Assembly: GCF_001623405.1 (NCBI RefSeq)
Contig: NZ_LUHG01000110.1
Coordinates: 62,001 to 126,000, forward strand
Origin: Hydrotalea flava
GTDB taxonomy: Bacteria > Bacteroidota > Bacteroidia > Chitinophagales > Chitinophagaceae
Reading direction: 5' to 3'
DNA length: 64,000 bases
The notes beneath the pieces are model-generated. The model searched no databases, had not been told where the DNA came from, and saw nothing but the letters and a program-made list of their open reading frames with translations. Made by a program: the position numbers and the translations under genes. This document shows, piece after piece, positions 24,960 through 33,184 of this stretch (positions are counted from its first letter, which is position 1; the number at the start of each line of letters is the position of its first letter).

Positions 24960-25256
24960 GATGAAATAACCTTTTTACAAACAGAATTAAGCAAATCTGT
25001 AATAAATGGTTCGAACCTTGAAAAAGCAGTTGAAAAATGTTTGATGATTGCCCAGAACCTAATCAGTATATGGGTTACAGCAAGCTTTGAAAATAAACGC
25101 AGACTACAAAATCTTGTATTCCCAGAAGGAATCCTGTTTGATAAAAAAAAGGTGAAGTTCGAACTGAAAAAATCAATAGCCTATTTTTGTCAATCCCTCT
25201 ACTGCAAAGAATTACAGCGGAAAATAAAAAAGGTAACCTCCAAACAGATTACCTAA
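24960..25256 (+). pseudogene. C-terminal remnant of a serine recombinase
   Basis: A 98-residue frame without its own plausible start. EITFLQTELSKSVINGSNLEKAVEKCL and then FENKRRLQNLVFPEGILFDKK are typical of the C-terminal end of large serine recombinases of Bacteroidota mobile elements. The catalytic resolvase domain and zinc-ribbon region are missing upstream. It ends 13 bp from the 3' end of tRNA-Leu. This is the only mobile-element protein trace recognised in the window. Confidence 0.6.
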
Positions 25257-25268
25257 ATTCCAATGAAG

Positions 25269-25352
25269 TGCCCAGGACTGGATTCGAACCAGCACATCCT
25301 TGCGAACGCTGCGACCTGAACACAGTGCGTCTACCAATTTCGCCACCTGGGC
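25269..25352 (-). tRNA. tRNA-Leu (anticodon CAG)
   Basis: Minus strand. The acceptor stem GCCCAGG/CCTGGGC pairs perfectly; the D arm contains AAATTGGTAGACGC; the anticodon loop TTCAGGT gives CAG; a long variable arm follows (class II tRNA); the T arm is GGTTCGAATCC. The discriminator base is A and CCA is not encoded (ACTTCA follows), so the CCA-adding enzyme at 9-10 kb is needed. Confidence 0.95.
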
Positions 25353-25368
25353 ATTTGTTTCAGGGCTG

Positions 25369-25398
25369 CAAATATAATTGCATTTATGTAACCAACAA
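25369..25398 (-). promoter_or_regulatory. Promoter of tRNA-Leu
   Basis: Minus-strand TTG (25398-25396), 19-nt spacer, TATATTTG (25376-25369), a consensus Bacteroidota promoter placed 17 nt before the mature tRNA 5' end. It overlaps the 3' end of the LuxE-like gene. Confidence 0.75.
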
Positions 25399-26352
25399 AC
25401 TACATCCGCGAATATCGCTATTATCTAAACGGCCCAAAACTTCAAAGCTACCATCTTCATATACTTTCCCCACATCATCCGTAGCAATAAAACTGCAGCT
25501 ATACAGATTGGCTAAATCAATAATATTCAAAATACCTTCCCCCTGTAATTTTACTTCAAAAGGATCTTCCTCATTTCTCACCAAAACCTGCATCCAGGGT
25601 GGACAATAAAACCGGCCATTTCCGGATGAATAGGCCTGCGATAACAACTCTGTCATACCATACTCAGCATGCACATGAGATATACCAAAAGCTTTTTTTA
25701 ATTGCCGATGCAATGCTTCACGGGTTATTTCCTTTCTTCGACCCTTCATACCCCCTGTTTCCATAATGATGGTATTTTGTATAGGCAGCGGAAATTGTTC
25801 GGCAAAATCAAGCAAGGCAAACGTAACTCCAATTAATATTACCGGCTGGCCGGCTGCCTCTAAACGCTGTAAAGTAGCATGCAATTGTTCATATTCATAC
25901 AAATAGAAACCGCTGTCAGGATGCCTGCTTTGTTGCACCAATGTATGCACCATCGCCACTAATGAAGAATGCTTCCTTTCCAAATATGCAGGCAGTAACC
26001 CAATAATACACCAATCTTGCGGGGCACCATAAAATAGTTGAAAAGCAGTTAAAAAGCTGGTTTCATAAATCTGCCAATCTTTTACATAATGTTTACTATT
26101 TACGGTTGCGGTGGTGCCGCTGCTTTCAAAAATAATGGAAGGTTCAAAAGCTGTAGTTGTAATAACATGACTTTTAAAAAAGGAAATGGGAAGAAAAGGA
26201 ATGGAATCAATTGTATTTTGCTGCTTACCGCCAGTTAATTCAAACCATTGGCGATAAACGGTGTTATTTTTTAATTGAAAATGAAACACTTCCTGAATTA
26301 CGTCTGTTTTATTTTGAGGTGTAATTGAAAAAATCTTGTTAAGAAGTTCCAT
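25384..26352 (-). CDS. LuxE-like acyl-protein synthetase / acyltransferase
   Basis: 322 residues from ATG 26352; a longer upstream frame adds 59 residues overlapping the divergent gene's promoter and is rejected. The ANL-like adenylate-forming motif ESSGTT is at 76-81, with later landmarks GVTFALLDFAE, METGGMKGRRKEITR and HAEYGMTELLSQAY that match the LuxE/PaaK-like family. LuxE activates fatty acids in bioluminescence, but no lux genes are here; relatives occur in cell-envelope or natural-product loci. The substrate is unknown. Divergent from the lipoprotein gene. Confidence 0.8.
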   Translation of the reverse strand: MELLNKIFSITPQNKTDVIQEVFHFQLKNNTVYRQWFELTGGKQQNTIDSIPFLPISFFKSHVITTTAFEPSIIFESSGTTATVNSKHYVKDWQIYETSFLTAFQLFYGAPQDWCIIGLLPAYLERKHSSLVAMVHTLVQQSRHPDSGFYLYEYEQLHATLQRLEAAGQPVILIGVTFALLDFAEQFPLPIQNTIIMETGGMKGRRKEITREALHRQLKKAFGISHVHAEYGMTELLSQAYSSGNGRFYCPPWMQVLVRNEEDPFEVKLQGEGILNIIDLANLYSCSFIATDDVGKVYEDGSFEVLGRLDNSDIRGCSLLVT

Positions 26353-26382
26353 TATAGCGAAATAATGTTGAGATGAATGAAT

Positions 26383-26390
26383 TATATTTG
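26383..26390 (+). promoter_or_regulatory. Candidate -7 element of the lipoprotein operon
   Basis: TATATTTG fits TAnnTTTG, 9 nt before the ATG at 26399 and 18 nt before the second ATG at 26408. The nearest TTG upstream is only 12 nt away. If used, it favours translation from 26408. Confidence 0.35.
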
Positions 26391-26398
26391 AATAGAAT

Positions 26399-26860
26399 AT
26401 GCAAAATATGAAGGCAAAAATATTAATGATTTTTTGTTTAACCGGACTAATAGCAGGTTGTTCGAAAAATAAATACACTACCCAACCGCAATTAACCTTA
26501 AAAAGTGTAAGCAGTACTGTTGTTGCCAAAGGGCAAACGCTATCCTTTAATATTGAATTTACCGATAAAGAAGGAGACGTACAGGATAGTATGTGGATTC
26601 AAAAAGTTTCAAAAGTATGCCCTACCAGTCCTATTGCAAATTTTGCCATTAATTTTCAGGTACCCAACTTCCCCTCTACCAAAAACCTGAAAGGCAACTT
26701 TGATATTAATTTCATTAACAATGTTACAGGTGCCGGTTATTATTACATTACCGGATGTGGGAATGTGCCGGATACCTGCTATTTCAGGTTTGTTTTGAAA
26801 GATTTAGCCGGGCATACCAGTGATACGCTTGTTTCGCCGAATATTGTACTTTTACCCTGA
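26399..26860 (+). CDS. Hypothetical lipoprotein
   Basis: 153 residues (150 if ATG 26408 is used). Type II signal peptide with lipobox LIAGC, then a beta-rich domain (LTLKSVSSTVVAKGQTLSFNIEF) resembling a single Ig-like or cadherin-like sandwich, with cysteines in SKVCPTSP and ITGCGNVPDTC that could form a disulfide. Function unknown. Its stop overlaps the next start (TGATG), so it is translationally coupled to the UbiA-like gene. Confidence 0.7.
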   Translation: MQNMKAKILMIFCLTGLIAGCSKNKYTTQPQLTLKSVSSTVVAKGQTLSFNIEFTDKEGDVQDSMWIQKVSKVCPTSPIANFAINFQVPNFPSTKNLKGNFDINFINNVTGAGYYYITGCGNVPDTCYFRFVLKDLAGHTSDTLVSPNIVLLP

Positions 26861-27774
26861 TGCAATTAAAAGCTTACAGGGGTATCATACCCGCAATTTT
26901 TTTTGGCAATTACTTTTATGGTATTTGTGTTGTAGCATTATCTATTGAAACTGCCTTTCAGTTGAATGTGCCCCTCAACCCATGGCTCTATTATGTTTTA
27001 GTTTTTGCTGCAACCGTTGTTTATTATACCAAAGCATATCTTACCGAAAATTTAGAAGATTCAGCTAACAAAAGAGCTCACTGGTATGTAAAACATCACC
27101 GTTGGGTATGGATATCCCAAATCAGCTTATCCATCATTAGCCTGCTTTGTTTTTGTTTGCTGTTAAAAAGCAGCTGGCACCATATTTTCAATATGACTGC
27201 TACAGAGTGGTTACTATGGCTTTCCGTTCCAATTGTAGCAGGCTTGTATTACGGTATAGGCTTTGCGAACTTTAAGCATTTTAATTTAAGAAATACAGGC
27301 TGGTTAAAACCTTTTGTAATTGGATTTGTATGGGCGGGTACCATTACCATTTATCCTATACTTTACCGCGCTATGACAGAACATATTACATTTCAATTAA
27401 ATAGTTTTGATATAATGTTTTTCATCAAAAACTTTATGTATATTACTGTATTGTGTATTATGTTTGATATAAAAGATTATGCCACCGATTATAATCAACA
27501 ACTCAAAACATTTGTTGTGCGAGTAGGTTTGCGTAAAACAATTTTTTATATTCTTATTCCACTTTGTGTAATAGGGTTTGGCACTTTTTTAGTGTATACC
27601 ATTACACACCATTTCAGTGCAGCACGAATTATTTGGAATGCCATTCCATTTATACTCATTCTCACTGTGGCATACTCAATGCACAAACGGCAAAGCATTA
27701 TGTATTATCTTATTATTATTGATGGATTAATGCTGGTAAAAGCCTGTTGTGGTATTTTCAGTACTTTATTCTAA
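26860..27774 (+). CDS. UbiA-like polytopic membrane protein
   Basis: 304 residues with about eight or nine transmembrane helices. The second Asp-rich motif of UbiA prenyltransferases is recognisable as DIKDYATD (203-210), followed by LKTFVVRVGLRKT. The first motif (NDxxD type) is not obvious; the equivalent loop reads KAYLTENLEDSANKRAHWYVKHH. It may be a divergent prenyltransferase or a non-catalytic relative. Coupled to the upstream lipoprotein. Confidence 0.55.
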   Translation: MQLKAYRGIIPAIFFGNYFYGICVVALSIETAFQLNVPLNPWLYYVLVFAATVVYYTKAYLTENLEDSANKRAHWYVKHHRWVWISQISLSIISLLCFCLLLKSSWHHIFNMTATEWLLWLSVPIVAGLYYGIGFANFKHFNLRNTGWLKPFVIGFVWAGTITIYPILYRAMTEHITFQLNSFDIMFFIKNFMYITVLCIMFDIKDYATDYNQQLKTFVVRVGLRKTIFYILIPLCVIGFGTFLVYTITHHFSAARIIWNAIPFILILTVAYSMHKRQSIMYYLIIIDGLMLVKACCGIFSTLF

Positions 27775-27792
27775 ACATTAAAATTGAATAAT

Positions 27793-28908
27793 ATGTCAAA
27801 AGAAAAGAAATCAAAAGCAAAAGCAATGTTACCGGAAGCCTCTATGGCATTTTTAAAAAGCTATATTAATACTCCATCGCCGGTTGGTTTTGAAAGTAGC
27901 GGACAAAAACTGTGGCTAAACTATATAAAAAATTATACAGATACTACATTTACCGATGCCTACGGAACTGCAGTGGGTGTTATCAATCCAAATGAGGCAT
28001 TTAAAGTCGTGATTGAAGCGCATGCCGATGAAATCAGTTGGTATGTTAATTACATTACAGACCAGGGTTTGATTTATTTGAAAAGAAATGGCGGTGTTGA
28101 CCATCAGATCGCACCTTCCATGCGTGTTTATATTCATGGCAAAAAAGGGCCGGTAAAAGCGGTATTTGGATGGCCGGCTATTCATACCCGCATGAGTAAC
28201 GGCGATCAGAAAGAAAATCAGCCCAAGGTTGAAAATCTGTTTTTAGATTGCGGTGCAAGAAGCAAAAAAGAAGTAGAAGCATTGGGCATTCATATTGGCG
28301 CAGTGGTAACCTATGCCGATGGCTTTGATGAATTAGCCAACGACTATTTTATTGGCAGAGCTTTTGATAACCGTATTGGCGGATTTATGATTGCCGAAGT
28401 GACACGCTTGTTAAAAGAGAATAAAGTAAAATTGCCATTTGCATTGTATGTTGTGAATGCAGTTCAGGAAGAAATTGGTTTACGTGGTGCTGAAATGATT
28501 GCCAGAAGAATTAAACCGGATGTTGCCATTATAACTGATGTAACACACGATACCCAAACGCCTATGATTAACAAAAATATTGAAGGCGATGTAGCTTGCG
28601 GTAAAGGCCCCTCACCTACTTATGGACCTGCAGTTCACAACAAACTGCTTCATTTTGTTGAAGAAGTAGCAAAGAAAAATGATATACCACTGCAAATGCG
28701 TGCAGTAAGCAGAAGCACCGGAACCGATACGGATAGTTTTGCTTACGCCAATGATGGCTGCCCCAGCGTGCTCATTTCCATGCCACTGCGCTATATGCAC
28801 ACTACCGTAGAAATGATTCATAAAAAAGACATTGAACAAACCATTCACTTAATTTATGAAACATTAATTGCACTTACCCCAAAAACCAATTTAAGCTATT
28901 TTTCATAA
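27793..28908 (+). CDS. M42 family metallopeptidase (glutamyl aminopeptidase/TET-like)
   Basis: 371 residues from ATG 27793; a TTG three codons earlier is less likely. Dinuclear metal-site landmarks are in order: EAHADEISW (His, Asp base), GRAFDNRIGG (bridging Asp), VQEEIGLRGA (catalytic Glu pair), ITDVTHD (Asp) and RYMHTTVEM (His). Cytoplasmic aminopeptidase that likely trims short peptides as a large oligomer. Confidence 0.9.
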   Translation: MSKEKKSKAKAMLPEASMAFLKSYINTPSPVGFESSGQKLWLNYIKNYTDTTFTDAYGTAVGVINPNEAFKVVIEAHADEISWYVNYITDQGLIYLKRNGGVDHQIAPSMRVYIHGKKGPVKAVFGWPAIHTRMSNGDQKENQPKVENLFLDCGARSKKEVEALGIHIGAVVTYADGFDELANDYFIGRAFDNRIGGFMIAEVTRLLKENKVKLPFALYVVNAVQEEIGLRGAEMIARRIKPDVAIITDVTHDTQTPMINKNIEGDVACGKGPSPTYGPAVHNKLLHFVEEVAKKNDIPLQMRAVSRSTGTDTDSFAYANDGCPSVLISMPLRYMHTTVEMIHKKDIEQTIHLIYETLIALTPKTNLSYFS

Positions 28909-28971
28909 TACAAAAACAACTTCATTCATCCGGTAAAAAACAACATTCCTGCAATTCTTTATTTTTGCCGG

Positions 28972-29820
28972 ATGAATGATTCTATAAATGCCCAAAAACG
29001 CATTGCAATTCTGGATTTATATGATGGCCAGCCAAATGAAGGTATGCGATGTATTAAAGACATCATCGCAGCATGGGGTATTTTGAATAACACAAAAATA
29101 CAGATGCAGGTATTTGATGTTCGCCAACATTTAGCAGTTCCTGATACATCCTTCGATGCTTATATTTCCAGTGGCGGGCCCGGTTCTCCCCTCGACAGTG
29201 AAGGTAGTGAATGGGAAGCCGCTTATTTTAATTGGCTGCAATCCATTGAAACATTCAATTTACATGAATCAAATAACGATTTAAAAAAACATATACTTTT
29301 TATTTGTCATAGTTTTCAATTAGTCTGCAGGCATTATCAGGCAGGAACCGTTTGTGCAAGAAAATCTACCTCATTTGGTGTTTTCCCGGTGCATCTCCTC
29401 CACGCCGGAAAAAAGGAGCCACTCTTTCAAAATTTATCTGATCCTTTTTATGCAGTTGACAGCCGCAACTATCAGGTAATTGCACCAAATGAAACACACA
29501 TTGAAGCCATGGGCGGTGCATTTTTAGCCATAGAAAAAGAAAGACCCCATCTTCCTTATGAAAGAGCCATGATGGCCATTCGATTTAATCCTTTTTTTAT
29601 CGGAACACAATTTCATCCGGAAGCAGATGCGGTTGGTATGCAAATGTATTTACAGCGGGCAGATAAAAAAAAGGCCGTAATTGATGAACATGGAGAAGAA
29701 AAATGGCAGAGCATGGTAGCACAATTACAAGACCCCGATAAAATTATGTTTACTTATCACCATATCATTCCTAATTTTTTAACAATGGCTTTAGGAGTGA
29801 AACAGACAGTTTCAATATAA
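28972..29820 (+). CDS. Class I glutamine amidotransferase-like protein
   Basis: 282 residues. Catalytic triad visible as Cys112 (FICHSFQ), His215 and Glu217 (GTQFHPEAD), with SSGGPGSPLD as oxyanion-region loop. Such domains release ammonia from glutamine for a partner synthetase. No synthetase domain is fused, but the next gene encodes an ATP-grasp-like protein, a natural partner. About 60 residues follow the triad (KKKAVIDEHGEEKWQSMVA), a non-standard extension. Confidence 0.8.
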   Translation: MNDSINAQKRIAILDLYDGQPNEGMRCIKDIIAAWGILNNTKIQMQVFDVRQHLAVPDTSFDAYISSGGPGSPLDSEGSEWEAAYFNWLQSIETFNLHESNNDLKKHILFICHSFQLVCRHYQAGTVCARKSTSFGVFPVHLLHAGKKEPLFQNLSDPFYAVDSRNYQVIAPNETHIEAMGGAFLAIEKERPHLPYERAMMAIRFNPFFIGTQFHPEADAVGMQMYLQRADKKKAVIDEHGEEKWQSMVAQLQDPDKIMFTYHHIIPNFLTMALGVKQTVSI

Positions 29821-29894
29821 ATGGCATTTTAGAAAGAACAAATGATGGTATATGGTGAATAGGCTATATATTCATAGTACAGAAAAAAAATACT

Positions 29895-31100
29895 ATGGTA
29901 CCATCTATTCGCCAATCATTTAATAGTGCATTTTCTGAAGAAAAATATCAGCACTTCCTGCAATCACTGAACAGTAAACATCCCGGTGCCATTGATTTCA
30001 GAGTGGCTGAAACACCCATTTTTATTCCGGCTTCTTTTACAAAAAAAATGCTGAGTGCTTGTGAAAGCATTATAGATGTTATTGTTGCTACCAATTTTAA
30101 AAAACTTACAGAACAAGCTGTTCCTCAACAACTCATGGTTCCAAATGAAACGGATTATACAAATTTTATTGCATTTGATTTTGGCATTTGCACCGGAGAG
30201 AATGGAGCTATAGATCCTCAATTAATTGAAATGCAGGGATTCCCATCTTTGTTTTCCTTCCAGGTATTATATGATGAAATTTTAAGGCAACATTTTGAAA
30301 TACCAAAACAATATACTGCATTCTTAAATGGTTATGATGCAAACAGTTATATACAAACGCTCAAAAAAATAATTATTGGCAACCATCTTCCTGAAAATGT
30401 AATATTGCTGGAATTATTTCCACACCGGCAAAAAACCAGAATTGATTTTTATTGCACAAAAGATTATACAGGCATTGAAACAGTTTGCCTAACAGAATTA
30501 ATGGTTGAAAATGAAAATATTTTCTATCTGCATCGGGGCCAAAAAACACCTGTATACAGAATATACAATCGAATAATTTTTGATGAATTGTTACAGCAAT
30601 CCACTACCGTTCAGAAAAAAGCAGCAGCTATTTTTTTTAACCCTGTAAAAGCAGAATGGATTCCGCATCCGAATTGGTTTTATCGCATCAGCAAATACAC
30701 GTTACCATTTATTGAACACCCAAATATACCTGAAACACATTTTTTAAATTGTGTGCATCCTTTGCCTGAAAATTTAAACCAATATGTAGTAAAACCTGTC
30801 TTTTCATTTGCAGGCCAGGGGGTTATTATAGATGTTAATCAGGAAAACATTACAGCAATACCTGACCCTCAAAATTGGATTATTCAAAAAAAAGTAGATT
30901 ATGCTGCCATCATTGAAACGCCCGACACACCTGCAAAAGCTGAAATCAGACTGTTTTATTTTTGGGATGAAGACTGGAAACGCCCCAAAGCAATGATGAA
31001 TTTAGCCAGATTAAGTAAAGGAAAAATGATTGGAACAAGGTATAACAAGGACCAAGAATGGGTGGGCGGCAGCATGGCATATTTTGAACAACCTGCTTAA
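29895..31100 (+). CDS. ATP-grasp-like protein
   Basis: 401 residues, no signal peptide. The C-terminal third carries ATP-grasp features: a nucleotide-binding Lys strand and Gly-rich loop (YVVKPVFSFAGQGVIIDVN), a hinge strand (NWIIQKKVDY), and a metal-ligand region (AEIRLFYFWDEDW, then MMNLARLSKGKMIG). The N-terminal two thirds resemble glutathione-synthetase-like or circularly permuted ATP-grasp proteins only loosely. It follows the amidotransferase by 74 bp, suggesting they form or hydrolyse an amide together. Substrate unknown. Confidence 0.6.
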   Translation: MVPSIRQSFNSAFSEEKYQHFLQSLNSKHPGAIDFRVAETPIFIPASFTKKMLSACESIIDVIVATNFKKLTEQAVPQQLMVPNETDYTNFIAFDFGICTGENGAIDPQLIEMQGFPSLFSFQVLYDEILRQHFEIPKQYTAFLNGYDANSYIQTLKKIIIGNHLPENVILLELFPHRQKTRIDFYCTKDYTGIETVCLTELMVENENIFYLHRGQKTPVYRIYNRIIFDELLQQSTTVQKKAAAIFFNPVKAEWIPHPNWFYRISKYTLPFIEHPNIPETHFLNCVHPLPENLNQYVVKPVFSFAGQGVIIDVNQENITAIPDPQNWIIQKKVDYAAIIETPDTPAKAEIRLFYFWDEDWKRPKAMMNLARLSKGKMIGTRYNKDQEWVGGSMAYFEQPA

Positions 31101-31170
31101 ATTTCGTTTAAAAAGTGATGAGTGACACATTGAATTCTGCAGTTAACAATGGTTTAGGTTACTTTTAAAT

Positions 31171-31959
31171 ATGAGGCAAAAAATTTTGTTTACCCTCTCT
31201 TTCATTTGCATTAGCTGCTTTGGCTATGCACAGGATAATTATGAAATACAGGTATACGGTTCACAAACACAACCCAAAGGGTCTGCCATGTTTGAATTGC
31301 ACAGTAATTTTACATTTAATGGCGAAAAAGCCATCATAGATGGCGTACGACCTTCTAACCACGCCCTGCATGAAACACTGGAAATCACCAACGGTATTAC
31401 CGATAATTTTGAATTAGGCTTTTATTTATTTTCCAATTATACTTCCGAATATGGTTATCAAATAATAGGTTCGCATATCCGGCCAAGAATTATGGCACCA
31501 TTAAGCTGGCATTTACCGGTTGGGTTAAGCCTCTCTACAGAATTTGGTTACCAAAGTAAATACTACTCACCCGACACGTGGAGTATTGAGATTAGACCTA
31601 TCGTTGATAAACAATGGAAGAATTTATATGTTTCATTCAATCCTACTGTAGGTGTAGCTTTAAAAGGAATTGACCAGCATAAAGCGCCTGATTTTGAGCC
31701 CAATGTAAAAGTTGCTTATCAATTTTTTAAAAATACCGATTTTGGATTTGAATATTATGGCTCCGTTGGGCCTATCAATAATTTTGAACAACTGCCGCAG
31801 GAAAACCATGCACTATTCCTTGTTTATGATTTAGAAAATAATAACGATTGGGAAGTAAATATTGGTCCCGGATGGGGTTTAACTCCTGCAACCGATGGTT
31901 TGGTATTTAAAGTGTTAATCGGCAGAAAAATAAAATGGGGGCATAAAAAGAATTCCTAA
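31171..31959 (+). CDS. Putative outer-membrane beta-barrel protein
   Basis: 262 residues. Signal peptide (MRQKILFTLSFICISCFGYAQ), then alternating short strands rich in Tyr/Phe/Trp (FELGFYLFSNYTSEYGYQII, LSLSTEFGYQSKYYS, NVKVAYQFFKNTDFGFEYYG) consistent with a barrel, and a C-terminus close to the usual aromatic end. Function unknown; possibly porin- or transporter-like. Confidence 0.65.
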   Translation: MRQKILFTLSFICISCFGYAQDNYEIQVYGSQTQPKGSAMFELHSNFTFNGEKAIIDGVRPSNHALHETLEITNGITDNFELGFYLFSNYTSEYGYQIIGSHIRPRIMAPLSWHLPVGLSLSTEFGYQSKYYSPDTWSIEIRPIVDKQWKNLYVSFNPTVGVALKGIDQHKAPDFEPNVKVAYQFFKNTDFGFEYYGSVGPINNFEQLPQENHALFLVYDLENNNDWEVNIGPGWGLTPATDGLVFKVLIGRKIKWGHKKNS

Positions 31960-31992
31960 CGGAGATGCATTGTTGCAAAAAACCGTTAGGAA
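31953..31992. terminator. Convergent terminator
   Basis: 10-bp perfect stem TTCCTAACGG/CCGTTAGGAA with a 20-nt loop. It overlaps the stop codon of the barrel gene and lies 14 bp from the end of the convergent RND adaptor gene. Confidence 0.65.
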
Positions 31993-32005
31993 CACTTTTA
32001 TAACA

Positions 32006-33154
32006 TTAATCTTCCATTTTGTTTTTTAGTTTTCCCATTAACGCATATGCATTTCCACCCGCTAATTGCACCGATAGCCAATTTATATAACCATTGGGCT
32101 TTATTTCTACATATCCATTCTGTGAAAGCCCTGTTTCAACTGGCGTTGCAACAAAAGTATTTTTTTCTTTTTGCACAAACACATATTCAGCACCATTGTA
32201 ATGCACTACTGCATTTTCCGGAACCACAATAGCCTGATGACTGGTAACATCAAACACACCGGTTAAAAACATACCGGGTAAAAGACTGTGATTGAGTTTT
32301 TCAAAATGGCAATGCAACATTCCCGTTCTGTTATCATTTACATTTTTAGTAACTAAAATCACTTCTACATCATATTTTTTCGCAGTATCGCTGGTTAATG
32401 AAACTTTTCCGGCAGTACCTTTCTGAAACAATTCTATATCTTTTTCAAAAACAGTCATGGCGGCATGTATATCATCCGGATTTACCAATTCAAACAAAAC
32501 ATCTGAAGGATTTACATATCGGCCAATATTCACATTCACTTTTGTTACATAGCCGGTAATAGGCGATAACAATTGCACAGTTCTGGATATATTTTGTATG
32601 GTTAGTTTAGCGGGATTGATATTAATCATCCTGAGTTTTTCTTCCATACCCTTTAACATGGCCATTTGAACATTATAATCAGATAAAGACTGCTGATATG
32701 TTTTTTTACTGGTTGCATCCTGTTTACTTAATTCCTTTTGCCGCTGTAAATCAGTTTCCAAAAAACCAAGTTTTGCTTTAGCTACCAAATAATCCTGTTG
32801 TAACTGTACATAACTCTGATCTTCCATTAATGCAATCACTTCTCCTTTGTGTACATTGGTTCCGGGCAGAAGATGTGTGCTTTTTAAGTATCCACCTAAA
32901 GGAATACTCACTGATATCATACTTTGCGGAGGCACATCAACCATACCATTAATAGTAACTGTTTGGTGCATTATTTTTTTAATGGGTTGTATTAATTGAA
33001 TGCCTGCATTACGAAATTGCGTATCATTTAATACTACAATGGTATCGGCTTTACCGGTATCATTTTGAGTTTCAGTAGCTGAGGGCGAATTTTTACAAGC
33101 CAGTAAGACACTGATTGTAATAGCCACAAAAATTAATTTATACATTTTAGTCAT
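32006..33154 (-). CDS. Efflux RND periplasmic adaptor (CusB/CzcB-like lipoprotein)
   Basis: About 382 residues from the in-frame ATG at 33154. A start at 33184 is also possible because it directly abuts the preceding stop, but the lipoprotein signal (MYKLIFVAITISVLLAC) begins near 33145. A lipoyl/barrel-sandwich hybrid, an alpha-helical hairpin (VQLQQDYLVAKAKLGFLETDLQRQ) and beta-barrel domains follow in membrane-fusion-protein order. Bridges the CusA-like pump to its outer-membrane channel, which here is fused to the pump. Last gene of the operon. Confidence 0.88.
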   Translation of the reverse strand: MTKMYKLIFVAITISVLLACKNSPSATETQNDTGKADTIVVLNDTQFRNAGIQLIQPIKKIMHQTVTINGMVDVPPQSMISVSIPLGGYLKSTHLLPGTNVHKGEVIALMEDQSYVQLQQDYLVAKAKLGFLETDLQRQKELSKQDATSKKTYQQSLSDYNVQMAMLKGMEEKLRMININPAKLTIQNISRTVQLLSPITGYVTKVNVNIGRYVNPSDVLFELVNPDDIHAAMTVFEKDIELFQKGTAGKVSLTSDTAKKYDVEVILVTKNVNDNRTGMLHCHFEKLNHSLLPGMFLTGVFDVTSHQAIVVPENAVVHYNGAEYVFVQKEKNTFVATPVETGLSQNGYVEIKPNGYINWLSVQLAGGNAYALMGKLKNKMED

Positions 33155-33184
33155 TTTTTTTGAATTAATTATTTTTATCTCCAT

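Noticed and set aside
24728-24964. 78-codon plus-strand frame over the ArsR-rhodanese operator
   Set aside because: It runs through the promoter and palindrome and shows no family features apart from chance hydrophobicity.
25187-25609. 140-codon plus-strand frame through the tRNA-Leu gene (contains RTGFEPAHPCERCDLN)
   Set aside because: This is the familiar false protein produced by translating the antisense of a tRNA-Leu; the tRNA folds perfectly.
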